The notes under the pieces: model-generated
Seen by the model: only the letters and a program-made list of their open reading frames with translations
What the model was told of the DNA's origin: nothing
The model's database searches: none
DNA from: Clostridia bacterium
GTDB taxonomy: Bacteria; Bacillota_A; Clostridia; Christensenellales; Aristaeellaceae
Length of the DNA stretch: 6,442 nucleotides
Direction of reading: 5' to 3'
Assembly: GCA_017938785.1 (NCBI GenBank)
Contig: JAGBAU010000281.1
Coordinates: 1 to 6,442 of the forward strand
In this document: positions 1 to 6,358 of the stretch, one piece after another
Position numbering within the stretch: position 1 is the first letter of the stretch
Layout: each line of letters starts with the position of its first letter
Program-made: the position numbers and the translations under genes

Positions 1-592
1 AGGCCAGCGCGCTGGAGAGATGGCGCTCGGTGACGGAACCGCCCACAGCGTAGTTGGACAGGGGCAGCACGTCCTTCTCGAAGTCGATGGTAACGCCGTA
101 CTTGCCCATCATTTCGTTGACGGCGGCGACCATCTTGATGTTGCGCTCGTTGCGCTTTGCGCGGTAGGGCGCGAAGAATTCGTTGATCTCGGCGGCCTTG
201 TTGTGGGGTACGCCGTGCAGAGCCATGTATACAACGCCCTTCTGGTCGGGGTTGTTGAGCTTCTTGTCGCCGAAGGGGGTGTTGGCGAAGCTCACGCGGC
301 ACTCGATGCCGATGGTGGCGCACATCTTGGCGGCCTCTGCGGCGGCCAGGAATTCCTCAGCGCCGGCGATGGAGTCGTGGTCCATCAGGCCGCAGGTGCA
401 CAGGCCTGCCTGACGGGCAAACCATACGGCTGCGGTGGGGGAATAGGGGCTGAAGGAATAGGTGGTGTGGATGTGGTTGTTCACATCGCGGCCGGTTTCG
501 GGAGCGGGTTCGGATACCATCAGGCCCTTCAGGTTCTCAAGACCATCGGGACAGTTGAGCAGCTTGAGCAGCTCTTCGCGGGACTTTGCCAT
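1..592 (-). CDS. PHP-domain metal-dependent phosphoesterase-like protein (partial, N-terminal 197 residues)
   Basis: The reading frame starts at ATG 592-590 (MAKSREELLK) and runs open off the left edge, so the C-terminus is missing. The PHP metal-binding signatures are visible: H40-x-H42 in NNHIHTTYS, D71-H72-D73 in GLMDHDSIAGAEEF, and an acidic residue E97 in IGIECR. PHP domains bind two or three metal ions and hydrolyse phosphoesters; members include histidinol phosphatase, nucleotide and oligonucleotide phosphatases, and the PHP domains of DNA polymerases. The visible part does not resemble PolC or DnaE beyond the domain itself, so the substrate is unknown. An AAAGGAT Shine-Dalgarno lies at 602-608, about ten bases before the ATG. 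A promoter is visible just upstream at 632-660, so the gene is probably transcribed on its own, with possible readthrough from the acyltransferase operon. The family call is firm; the specific function is open. Confidence 0.85.
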   Translation of the reverse strand, partial: MAKSREELLKLLNCPDGLENLKGLMVSEPAPETGRDVNNHIHTTYSFSPYSPTAAVWFARQAGLCTCGLMDHDSIAGAEEFLAAAEAAKMCATIGIECRVSFANTPFGDKKLNNPDQKGVVYMALHGVPHNKAAEINEFFAPYRAKRNERNIKMVAAVNEMMGKYGVTIDFEKDVLPLSNYAVGGSVTERHLSSALA

Positions 593-631
593 GGTAAAAA
601 CATCCTTTCGGTGTCATTATTTCCTATTCTT

Positions 632-660
632 ATTCTATCACTTATGCCCTTTCGTTTCAA
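632..660 (-). promoter_or_regulatory. sigma-A type promoter of the PHP gene
   Basis: On the minus strand TTGAAA (-35, plus-strand 655-660) is followed after exactly 17 bases by TAGAAT (-10, 632-637). Transcription would start near 625, giving a leader of about 33 nt with the ribosome binding site. The -35 box overlaps the TGA stop of the upstream acyltransferase gene, so the promoter begins inside the preceding gene. Match and spacing are good; activity is inferred. Confidence 0.75.
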
Positions 661-1838
661 GTGCCTTTCCCGGAAAGGGCGCGCTTAATCGCCTTCGCAC
701 AGGGCTTTTCCACCAGGTAGGTGATGATGAGCGCCGTGACGAGCGCTGCGGCGAAGCAGCACAGGGTGTACTGCCACTGCCAGGGCATCAGGCCCGCCCG
801 GTGGGGATCCTCGCCCTCGTACCGGGGAATGCGCCATGCCTTCAATCTCACCGCCAGGAACTGGTGCCAGATGTAGAAGTTGAAGCTGATGCCGGACAGG
901 AAGCGCGAGACCCCGTTGGAGAACAGCCTGCGCAGAAGCAGTATGCTGCGGCTGCCGCACACCAGGAACACGCTGCCCAGCAGGCTCAGCGGATAGCGCC
1001 GGAGCATCTGGCCCATGTGCACCGTCTCGCCGCCCCGGCGGGAGAGCTGTGCATCGAGGATGTGATAGATGAGCACCGCCGACAGAACGGTCAGCAATGT
1101 GCTCAGCCATGCCCGCCATGCGCGGCGGGGCGCCTTCTTCAGCTTCACAAATATCCACGCCGCCAGCATGCCGTTGGCGTAGACGTCCATCATGGCGGAC
1201 AGGCGGTTGACGTAGATGCTTGCGTCCTCGATGGTGAGGGCGATGTATGTCCGGCTCAAAAAGCCCAGGGCGACCATGCCGGTGTAGGTGAGGGCGGGCT
1301 TTTTCTCAAAGGAGCGGGCCACCAGCGGGAAGATCAGGTAGAACTGCACCTCCACCGCCAGGGTCCACAGCGCGCCGTTTAAGTGGGTGTAGCTGTAGGA
1401 ATCCCTGAACAGGTTGTGGGTGAAGGTCAGATGGGACAGGATGTCCGTCCACATGTGCTTCGATGTGCCGTATTTCTGGCCGGGCAGCGCCCATGCAAAG
1501 AGCATGATGGCCATGCACAGTAAATAGCTGGGCAGGATGCGCGCAGCTCTGGCGGTGTAGAAACTGCGCAGATCCCGGCTCCGGCCGCTCAGCCAGCCCA
1601 GCATCAGCAAGAAGCCGCTGAGCAGCAGCATCAAATCCACAAACATGTAGCCGCAGGCCACCAGCGGATAGAAGCGGAAGCTGTGCCCGGCGATGTGCAG
1701 GTCCGGGTTCAGCCAGCTCTGCTGCCAGATGTGGTACCAGCCGATGAACCCCACGCAGGCTACCCGCAGGAAATCACCCGCGTCCGCATAGGATGCGCGC
1801 ACCTTGCCGGGCAGGAACAGGTCCTTGATTTTCTTCAT
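657..1838 (-). CDS. Acyltransferase-3 family integral membrane O-acyltransferase
   Basis: This 393-residue polytopic membrane protein belongs to the acyltransferase 3 (OafA/YrhL/NodX-like) family, which moves acyl groups, often acetyl, onto extracytoplasmic glycans, lipids or other envelope molecules. Diagnostic segments are the His of GWYHIW (H36), FVDLMLLLSGFLL (67-79), the Arg-rich RSFYTARAARILPSY (91-105), ALWTLAVEVQFYLIFPL (156-172), SFNFYIWHQFL (318-328) and a C-terminal VEKP. About ten hydrophobic segments are spread over the length, and there is no appended SGNH domain. The ATG start is preceded by GGAGG six bases upstream. Only 12 nt separate it from the stop of the GT-C-like gene upstream, so the two are very likely one operon acting on the same surface polymer or lipid. 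The acceptor cannot be read from the sequence. Confidence 0.9.
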   Translation of the reverse strand: MKKIKDLFLPGKVRASYADAGDFLRVACVGFIGWYHIWQQSWLNPDLHIAGHSFRFYPLVACGYMFVDLMLLLSGFLLMLGWLSGRSRDLRSFYTARAARILPSYLLCMAIMLFAWALPGQKYGTSKHMWTDILSHLTFTHNLFRDSYSYTHLNGALWTLAVEVQFYLIFPLVARSFEKKPALTYTGMVALGFLSRTYIALTIEDASIYVNRLSAMMDVYANGMLAAWIFVKLKKAPRRAWRAWLSTLLTVLSAVLIYHILDAQLSRRGGETVHMGQMLRRYPLSLLGSVFLVCGSRSILLLRRLFSNGVSRFLSGISFNFYIWHQFLAVRLKAWRIPRYEGEDPHRAGLMPWQWQYTLCCFAAALVTALIITYLVEKPCAKAIKRALSGKGT

Positions 1839-1850
1839 GAATGTCCTCCG

Positions 1851-3065
1851 TCAGATGTGTACCAGGCAGCCGCCTGCAAAGTTGAAGATGAAGCCGAACA
1901 CCAGCAGCACGCTCTCCCAGCGGGTCAGCTCCCGCCTGTCCGGGCTGATCAGATACCATGCCAGGCTCATGGGCACCAGCTCCAGGGCGTAGCGCGCGCC
2001 GAACTGATGGCCGCCCAGGGTGCGGTGCATCAGCAAAAGCAGCAGGTTCACCGTGCACATCAATATGATGGTGAGCTTCGTGGCATCGAAGCGGCGGCGG
2101 ACGATGTCCTGCACCAGCCAGACCGTGTTCACGATGAAAATGGGGCAGCTCAGGAACATGGAAAAGCCGAACTGGTTGATGCTGATCTTTCCGCTGCTCA
2201 CGGAGAAGGGCGGGCCGAAGAACAGAGTCTTCCAGTTTTTGCCTACATATTCAAAGGACAGCTGACCGTGCTCCGCGCGGGTGAATTCCGGCAGGTAGTT
2301 GTGGCCGAACTCGAATACATTGCCGAAGCGGGCGTAGTTGTAGGCCGCATAGGCGGCGGCCACGCACAGGCCAACGATGATGCCGGGCAGCAGGCGCAGC
2401 GCGCCCTCCCGGAATGTTTTTCCATCCCGGCGGGCATCCTGAATGTACATCATCAGCAGCACCGGCCCCAGCACCACGCAGAAGGGACGGCAGCCCACAC
2501 TCAGGGCGTAGCACAGGCAGGCGAGGATGCACCGTCCCCGCCGCAGCGCTGCGATGGCGCATACGCAGAACAGGAAGGCCAGGATCTGGGCTTCATACCA
2601 AACGCCGCCCACCAGGGAAATCGGCAGCATAGCGCTGGCCAGGCACAGAAGAATTGCCCAGGCGATTCCTTCCTGCACCTTCATGCGCTTGGTGCGCTGG
2701 ATTTCGGACAGAACCACCAGGCAGGCGATGGCGATGTAGATCTTCTGGAACAACCCGCCGGGCACATCGTCGCCCCAGATCAGGCTGTAGAGCACCATGG
2801 GCACGGAGGGAACGGGCGGGAAGGACACGTAGTAGCGTCCGTTGTACACGGCCAGCTCCAGGAATTCGTAGTTCCTGTCCAGGGCGGTTTCACCGCGCAG
2901 CCAGGCCTGGGCCTGCAGAAGGTAGCTGTCGTAGGGATAAGCCGCGGGATTTTCGCCGCTGATCAGGCTCATGGCCGCAAAGATCAGGATGAGCGCCATG
3001 ATGGTCGCCAGCGCCGCGGGCAGGAACGCAGGCCTTCGCAGGTTGCAGATGCGTTTGTTCTGCAA
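1851..3065 (-). CDS. Polytopic membrane protein, probable GT-C-type glycosyltransferase
   Basis: This is a 404-residue protein with roughly nine to eleven hydrophobic segments (for example 14-36, 107-120, 136-152, 158-174, 180-208, 226-245, 332-347, 386-402). The pattern resembles bacterial GT-C (PMT/ArnT-like) enzymes: a large first extracytoplasmic loop with PYDSYLLQAQAWLRGE (44-59) and YNGRYYVSFPPVPSVPM (74-90), an Arg-Pro-Phe segment GCRPF (191-195), and a late QFGARYALELVPM (354-366). Such enzymes use polyprenyl-phosphate sugars as donors on the outer face of the membrane. The classic DD or DE catalytic pair is not obvious; D46 is the nearest candidate. The start is TTG 3065-3063, chosen because AAGGGAGGGAG lies just upstream and no in-frame ATG fits. 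It is the first gene of an operon with the membrane acyltransferase. The membrane nature is certain; the glycosyltransferase role is inferred from layout and motifs. Confidence 0.75.
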   Translation of the reverse strand: MQNKRICNLRRPAFLPAALATIMALILIFAAMSLISGENPAAYPYDSYLLQAQAWLRGETALDRNYEFLELAVYNGRYYVSFPPVPSVPMVLYSLIWGDDVPGGLFQKIYIAIACLVVLSEIQRTKRMKVQEGIAWAILLCLASAMLPISLVGGVWYEAQILAFLFCVCAIAALRRGRCILACLCYALSVGCRPFCVVLGPVLLMMYIQDARRDGKTFREGALRLLPGIIVGLCVAAAYAAYNYARFGNVFEFGHNYLPEFTRAEHGQLSFEYVGKNWKTLFFGPPFSVSSGKISINQFGFSMFLSCPIFIVNTVWLVQDIVRRRFDATKLTIILMCTVNLLLLLMHRTLGGHQFGARYALELVPMSLAWYLISPDRRELTRWESVLLVFGFIFNFAGGCLVHI

Positions 3066-3069
3066 AATG

Positions 3070-3080
3070 CTCCCTCCCTT
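3070..3080 (-). promoter_or_regulatory. Strong ribosome binding site fixing the TTG start of the GT-C-like gene
   Basis: Read on the minus strand this is AAGGGAGGGAG, with its GGAGG core seven bases from TTG 3065-3063. No in-frame ATG or GTG sits at a usable distance, so this site decides the non-ATG start. The nearby CAT and ATT triplets are not plausible starts. Confidence 0.75.
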
Positions 3081-3102
3081 CCGGTTTGTTTTCGTTGTTT
3101 CT

Positions 3103-3131
3103 ATTGTAAGGCATCCCTCCGGGTTTGTAAA
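3103..3131 (-). promoter_or_regulatory. sigma-A type promoter of the GT-C/acyltransferase operon
   Basis: On the minus strand TTTACA (plus-strand 3126-3131) and TACAAT (3103-3108) are separated by exactly 17 bases. Transcription would begin near 3096, leaving a leader of about 30 nt that is almost filled by the ribosome binding site. The promoter is back to back with the rpmH promoter, with 68 bases between the two -35 boxes. Confidence 0.75.
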
Positions 3132-3199
3132 GCACGGGAAGAATTGGGACTTTGATGTGAAAAGTTGGAAAAGCAGATTCTGAATTCACAAGGTTGCAC

Positions 3200-3228
3200 T
3201 TGACATGTTCAACAGAAAAACGTATAAT
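3200..3228 (+). promoter_or_regulatory. Consensus sigma-A promoter of the rpmH operon
   Basis: TTGACA (3200-3205) and TATAAT (3223-3228) are both perfect consensus hexamers with the ideal 17-base spacer. This fits the very high expression expected for a ribosomal protein gene. The start point should be near 3235, giving a leader of about 72 nt. The leader contains a short inverted repeat (TGTTTG 3239-3244 with CAAACA 3257-3262, extendable by two pairs) that could form a small hairpin of unknown relevance. Confidence 0.92.
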
Positions 3229-3306
3229 AAAGCCTGTATGTTTGGGAATTTCTGCTCAAACAGAGAGTCAATAGCCTCATATTTAGATTGAAGGAGTTGT
3301 TTATTC

Positions 3307-3441
3307 ATGTTCCGTACTTACCAGCCCAAGAAGCGTCAGCGTTCCAAGGTTCACGGTTTCCGCGCCCGCATGAAGACCAAGGCCGGCCGTCGCGTACTCA
3401 AGGCCCGTCGTGCCCGTGGCCGCAAGGCTCTGACCGTCTGA
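3307..3441 (+). CDS. rpmH: 50S ribosomal protein L34
   Basis: This is a 44-residue, very basic protein starting [18 protein letters not shown] and ending RGRKALTV, with the [23 protein letters not shown] core of bacterial L34. The length matches the usual 44-46 residues. L34 is a late-assembling protein of the large ribosomal subunit that binds 23S rRNA. It lies about 72 nt after the consensus promoter. AAGGAG at 3291-3296 is the ribosome binding site, ten bases before the ATG. Codon choice is strongly biased (CGT/CGC for Arg, AAG for Lys), as expected for a highly expressed gene. rnpA follows 14 nt downstream, the order found in most bacteria. Confidence 0.98.
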   Translation: MFRTYQPKKRQRSKVHGFRARMKTKAGRRVLKARRARGRKALTV

Positions 3442-3455
3442 TTCCTGAACCCGAC

Positions 3456-3833
3456 ATGGAGGGGCAGGATCGCATCGCGCGCGTGAGCGAAAGCTTTTCG
3501 CGGCGCTACAGACTCGGCGATAACAAGAATTACCGCTATGTCTATCGTAGAGGTAAATCATTCCCCTCAAGGAATCTCGTGTTGATCTACCTGAAGGGAC
3601 GGGAGCAGAAGTTCGGCTTCTCGGTTTCCTCGAAGGTGGGCAATGCCGTCACGCGCAACCGCATCCGGCGGTGCATGCGTGAGGATGTGCGCAGGATGCG
3701 CACAGAATTGAAATGCGGAAAGTACATCTTCATTGCGCGTCCGGCGCTGAAAACGGTTCCGCATGAGGAGCTTACGCGCGAGCTTCGGTCTCTGCTCGCG
3801 CGGGCAAAGCTCGTAAGAGAGGATAATTCGTGA
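3456..3833 (+). CDS. rnpA: Ribonuclease P protein component
   Basis: This is the 125-residue protein subunit of RNase P, which binds the catalytic RNA and helps recognise the 5' leader of precursor tRNAs. The conserved N-terminal region is [18 protein letters not shown] (18-35). The RNR signature follows as [17 protein letters not shown] (60-76), with R67-N68-R69, then a YIFIARP strand (90-96) and a final helix [15 protein letters not shown]. The start is uncertain. ATG 3456 is the first in-frame ATG, 14 nt after rpmH, but has no evident Shine-Dalgarno. GTG 3483 would give 116 residues and sits behind purine-rich GGAGGGGCAGGA at a rather long distance. The same frame is open upstream through all of rpmH to TTG 3288. 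The stop overlaps the yidD ATG (TGATG), implying translational coupling. Confidence 0.95.
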   Translation: MEGQDRIARVSESFSRRYRLGDNKNYRYVYRRGKSFPSRNLVLIYLKGREQKFGFSVSSKVGNAVTRNRIRRCMREDVRRMRTELKCGKYIFIARPALKTVPHEELTRELRSLLARAKLVREDNS

Positions 3834-4063
3834 TGCGGTGGATATCATCATTGCCCAAGAGGTTTCTTTTGTGGCTGGTACGCTTCTACCGCGGAGCCAT
3901 ATCCCCCCTGCATCAGCCCTGCTGCAGGTTCATACCTACATGCTCGCAGTATGCAGTTGAGGCCATCGAAAAATACGGCGCAATCAAGGGCGGGTATCTG
4001 GCGCTGCGCCGGATACTTCGCTGCAACCCGTTTCACAAGGGCGGGTATGATCCCGTCCCCTGA
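3833..4063 (+). CDS. yidD: Membrane protein insertion efficiency factor YidD
   Basis: This small protein of 76 residues belongs to the YidD (DUF37, haemolytic) family, which associates with the inner face of the membrane and assists YidC- or Sec-dependent insertion. The family hallmark runs almost without gaps: [16 protein letters not shown], then [37 protein letters not shown]. The conserved Cys residues (C31, C32, C38 and the one in LRCNP) are all present. The N-terminal [11 protein letters not shown] stretch is amphipathic and typical. ATG 3833 overlaps the rnpA stop. GTG 3830 is an in-frame alternative one codon earlier and fits the AGAGGA site at 3818-3823 equally well. Its place between rnpA and yidC matches the conserved cluster. 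Confidence 0.96.
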   Translation: MRWISSLPKRFLLWLVRFYRGAISPLHQPCCRFIPTCSQYAVEAIEKYGAIKGGYLALRRILRCNPFHKGGYDPVP

Positions 4064-4080
4064 GCCGCACGGTGCCTAGG

Positions 4081-4117
4081 AGAATGCCCCGCTGAACTGG
4101 GCGTCGGGCATTCTTTT
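4081..4117 (+). terminator. Hairpin with short T-run between yidD and yidC
   Basis: AGAATGCCC (4081-4089) pairs perfectly with GGGCATTCT (4106-4114) across a 16-base loop, followed by TTT and, a little later, another T5 run. This looks like an intrinsic terminator or a partial one. I see no good promoter between it and yidC, so it more likely lowers readthrough into yidC-khpB, or acts as an attenuator or processing site, than ends the operon completely. Confidence 0.6.
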
Positions 4118-4170
4118 GTGCAACTTTTTCCCCCGGGCGGAACAGACATTACTTCCGTGGAGGATTTTCA

Positions 4171-5160
4171 ATGAGCGGTTATTTTCAGAGTATCCTGGAA
4201 TGGATATTCAGCTGGGTCGGCAATTACGGCTGGTCCATCGTAGTTTTCACCGTGCTTATTCGTCTGGTGCTTCTGCCCCTGGACATTAAGAGCAAGAAGA
4301 GCATGCGCGCCATGAACAGGATTCAGCCCAAGGTTCAGGCGCTGCAGAAGAAATATGCAAACGACAAGGACAAGCTGAACGTCAAGCTCAACGAACTCTA
4401 TCGCAATGAGAAAGTGAGCCCCATGGCCGGCTGCCTGCCGATGCTCATCTCCCTGCCGGTTCTCTGGTGGATGTTCGGCGCAATGCGCAATCTCGGCAAC
4501 GAACACACCATCGCCATGATCCTGCAGATCATGGAAACCGGCGAAGTTCCCGCAATGGAAAGCTGGCTGTGGATTAAGAACGTGTTCCAGCCGGATTCCT
4601 TCTCTTCCACCATCCTGCCCACCGTTAATTCCCTGAAGACCATCGTGGCAGTCAACGGTTCCGAAATCCTCACCGAGGCAAACATCGCTGCCGCACGTGA
4701 GTTCCTGGGCACCGCTGAATACGCTGCCATCGCTGCACAGTATGGCGCTGACCAGTTCATCCGCCTGCAGCTGAGCCTGGTGTTCTTCAACCCCGTGCTC
4801 ACCCTGCCCAAGTCCTTTGCAGCCCTGTTCCAGTATGCAAACGGCCTGTTCATCCTGCCTGTGCTTTCCGCCGTCAGCAAGTTCTTCATGACCAAGGTGA
4901 CCGGTGGTTCCACTCCCGCTCAGGATGACAATGCCGGCGCTGAACAGCAGGCCGCAGCCAACGCCATGAACAGCGGCTTCATGAAGTGGTTCTTCCCCCT
5001 GTTCTCCCTGTACATCTGCGCCCAGTATAACGCAGCATTCGCCATCTACTGGATGGCCGCCAACGTTATCCAGATCCTGCAGCAGGTCATCGTAAACTGG
5101 TACCTGGACAGCAAGGACAAGAAGGCCGCTCTCGAAGCCGACAGCGCAGAGATCAAGTAA
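4171..5160 (+). CDS. yidC: Membrane protein insertase YidC/Oxa1/SpoIIIJ family
   Basis: This 329-residue protein inserts and folds membrane proteins alone or with SecYEG. The first core membrane segment is WSIVVFTVLIRLVLLPL (21-37), with the conserved groove arginine at R31. It is followed by the cytoplasmic coiled hairpin KSMRAMNRIQPKVQALQKKYANDKDKLN (43-70) and the segment NEKVSPMAGCLPMLISLPVLWWMFGAM (79-105). Further membrane segments lie near 198-215, 222-240 and 273-308 (WFFPLFSLYICAQYNAAFAIYWMAANVIQILQQ). There is no large Gram-negative P1 domain. There is also no cleavable lipoprotein signal or lipobox as in Bacillus SpoIIIJ: the protein begins 20 residues before the first core helix. 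An unusually long region (about 106-195) separates core segments 2 and 3. GGAGG lies seven bases before the ATG. Confidence 0.96.
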   Translation: MSGYFQSILEWIFSWVGNYGWSIVVFTVLIRLVLLPLDIKSKKSMRAMNRIQPKVQALQKKYANDKDKLNVKLNELYRNEKVSPMAGCLPMLISLPVLWWMFGAMRNLGNEHTIAMILQIMETGEVPAMESWLWIKNVFQPDSFSSTILPTVNSLKTIVAVNGSEILTEANIAAAREFLGTAEYAAIAAQYGADQFIRLQLSLVFFNPVLTLPKSFAALFQYANGLFILPVLSAVSKFFMTKVTGGSTPAQDDNAGAEQQAAANAMNSGFMKWFFPLFSLYICAQYNAAFAIYWMAANVIQILQQVIVNWYLDSKDKKAALEADSAEIK

Positions 5161-5176
5161 TTCCTGCACATTGAGT

Positions 5177-5183
5177 AAGGAGG
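5177..5183 (+). promoter_or_regulatory. Ribosome binding site fixing the TTG start of khpB
   Basis: AAGGAGG is a near-perfect anti-Shine-Dalgarno match and lies nine bases before TTG 5193-5195. No ATG or GTG occurs nearby in frame, and the Jag-N domain begins within the first few residues, so a later start would truncate the domain. A second TTG at 5188 is out of frame. Confidence 0.8.
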
Positions 5184-5192
5184 CAAATTGCC

Positions 5193-6113
5193 TTGAACAG
5201 ATCTATTGAAGCAAGCGGCAAGACTGTAAAAGACGCCATTCAGAATGGCCTTCTGCAGCTCGGCTGCACTCTTGACGAGGTAGAAACCAGCGTCATCGAT
5301 ATGGGTAGCCCCGGACTGTTCGGCATGTTCGGCAAGCCTGCAAAGGTACGCCTGACCGTCAAGGAAGAAGATCATTCCTTCGATATCGAAATGCCCGTGT
5401 TCACCCTGGACCAGCCTGCAAAGGCCTCCAAGCGCGGCAACGAAAAGAAGAAGGAAAAGGCCCCCAAGGCCGAAGAAACCAAGGTTGAAGCAGAAGCCCC
5501 CAAGGCCGAAGCCGCTACCGAAGAACAGCCCAAGGAAAAGAAGGAACGCAAGCCCCGCGCCAAGAAGGAAAAGAAGGAAAACCGTGAGCCCAAGGCCGAG
5601 CCCGTAACCGAGGCCGCACCCATGGAGCCCGCCGAGCCCTTCGTCGCTACTCCCGAAGAGGAGCTGAGCGAAACCGCCAAGATTGCCCGCGATTTCCTCA
5701 AGGGCCTGACCGATAAGATGGAAGTTCCCACCGAAATCGCCGTGTGCGAGACCGCTGAACAGCTCAAGATGCTGCTCTCCGGCGAGAACATGAGCATCCT
5801 CATCGGCCGTCGCGGTGAAACCCTGGACGCCCTGCAGTATCTCACCAGCCTGAACGTGAACCGCGGCCGCGAGGATTACCTGCGCGTCTCTCTCGATACC
5901 GAGAACTACCGCGCCAAGCGCGAAGAGGCCCTGCGCAAGCTGGCCGTTCGCATGGCCAACCGTGCAAAGAAGAGCGGTCGCCGCGTCGCCCTGGAGCCCA
6001 TGAACCCCAACGAGCGCCGCATCCTGCACTCCGCACTGCAGAATGACCCCGAGGTCACCACCCATTCCGAAGGCGAAGAACCCTACCGCCGCGTAATCAT
6101 CACCTTGCGGTGA
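5193..6113 (+). CDS. khpB: RNA-binding protein KhpB/Jag (Jag-N, KH and R3H domains)
   Basis: This 306-residue homologue of KhpB (Jag, EloR, SpoIIIJ-associated protein) binds RNA with KhpA and influences cell elongation and division in Gram-positive bacteria. The Jag-N domain covers about 1-57 (IEASGKTVKDAI, GSPGLFGMFGKPAKVRL). A low-complexity linker rich in Lys, Glu, Ala and Pro runs from about 75 to 155, including two KAPKAEE-like repeats encoded by a 16-nt direct repeat 36 nt apart. A KH domain follows, with the GRRG loop at 205-208 in ILIGRRGETLDALQYL. A C-terminal R3H domain has R275-x3-H279 in NPNERRILHSALQ. The start is TTG 5193, supported by AAGGAGG. It is 32 nt after yidC, the usual partner, so co-transcription is expected. 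The linker makes it longer than the roughly 200-residue Bacillus Jag. Confidence 0.95.
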   Translation: MNRSIEASGKTVKDAIQNGLLQLGCTLDEVETSVIDMGSPGLFGMFGKPAKVRLTVKEEDHSFDIEMPVFTLDQPAKASKRGNEKKKEKAPKAEETKVEAEAPKAEAATEEQPKEKKERKPRAKKEKKENREPKAEPVTEAAPMEPAEPFVATPEEELSETAKIARDFLKGLTDKMEVPTEIAVCETAEQLKMLLSGENMSILIGRRGETLDALQYLTSLNVNRGREDYLRVSLDTENYRAKREEALRKLAVRMANRAKKSGRRVALEPMNPNERRILHSALQNDPEVTTHSEGEEPYRRVIITLR

Positions 6114-6117
6114 GGCA

Positions 6118-6148
6118 CCGCTGCCACCTGCCTGGCGGCGCTGTAGCG
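6118..6148 (+). repeat. Left arm of the long inverted repeat
   Basis: Positions 6118-6130 (CCGCTGCCACCTG) match the reverse complement of 6412-6424 exactly over 13 nt. The next 18 positions match the reverse complement of 6395-6411 at 14 columns, with one single-base gap. The only mismatch in the innermost eleven columns becomes a G-U wobble in RNA, so a transcript could form a long closing stem. Confidence 0.8.
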
Positions 6149-6150
6149 AC

Positions 6151-6185
6151 GAACCCCTGCCCCGTAGATTATGGGGCAGGGGTTC
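6151..6185 (+). terminator. Hairpin 1, likely terminator of the rpmH-khpB operon
   Basis: GAACCCCTGCCCC (6151-6163) pairs perfectly over 13 bp with GGGGCAGGGGTTC (6173-6185) around a nine-base loop, GTAGATTAT. It lies 37 bases after the khpB stop, the usual place for a terminator. The following bases (TGTGTTTCGG) contain only a short interrupted T-run, so termination may be incomplete or rely on the later hairpins. Confidence 0.65.
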
Positions 6186-6222
6186 TGTGTTTCGGTCCGC
6201 CAGCATCTATATCCCGAAGTAC

Positions 6223-6257
6223 GAAATCCTGCGCCATAGATTCAAGCGCAGGATTTC
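6223..6257. repeat. Hairpin 2 of the array
   Basis: GAAATCCTGCGC (6223-6234) pairs perfectly over 12 bp with GCGCAGGATTTC (6246-6257) around an 11-base loop containing TAGATT, a hexamer also found in the loop of hairpin 1. The stem can extend with GTA and TAC outside a one-base bulge. No T-run follows on either strand beyond the three T of the stem itself. Confidence 0.75.
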
Positions 6258-6286
6258 TACCGTTAGTTCAATAAAACCAAACGTTA

Positions 6287-6319
6287 GAAATCGGGCCCAT
6301 TCTTGCCGGGCCCGATTTC
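6287..6319. repeat. Hairpin 3 of the array
   Basis: GAAATCGGGCCC (6287-6298) pairs perfectly over 12 bp with GGGCCCGATTTC (6308-6319) around the nine-base loop ATTCTTGCC. That loop is identical to the loop of hairpin 4 although the stems differ. A weak AT-rich hairpin (6322-6330 with 6339-6350) follows at once. Confidence 0.75.
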
Positions 6320-6358
6320 GTGCTTTATACAGAAGAAAGTATAGAAAAGCAACATAAA

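Noticed and set aside
661..684. Small inverted repeat CCTTTCCCGGAAAGG at the end of the acyltransferase gene as a terminator
   Set aside because: The stem is short, lies inside the coding end and has no T-run on the minus strand. The PHP gene promoter overlaps the same spot.
462..1382. Plus-strand frame of 306 codons opposite the PHP and acyltransferase genes
   Set aside because: It crosses two minus-strand genes and their intergenic promoter, and shows no domain or ribosome binding site.
1683..3155. Plus-strand open frame of 490 codons opposite the GT-C-like and acyltransferase genes
   Set aside because: Its translation is low-complexity (rich in His, Gln, Ala, Gly) with no recognisable domain. 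It is the antisense shadow of a GC-rich gene with clear membrane segments, ribosome binding site and promoter.
3066..3306. Chromosomal replication origin beside rpmH
   Set aside because: No cluster of TTATCCACA-like boxes is visible. The best candidate, GAATTCACA near 3182-3190, has two mismatches and stands alone.
4168..5169. Minus-strand open frame of 333 codons exactly opposite yidC
   Set aside because: It mirrors yidC end to end, a result of biased third positions. It has no known motif, and the YidC reading is unequivocal.
5046..6206. Minus-strand open frame of 386 codons opposite khpB
   Set aside because: The Gly, Leu and Phe-rich stretch is the complement of the Lys/Glu/Ala linker codons. 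There is no family match and it conflicts with well-supported KhpB.
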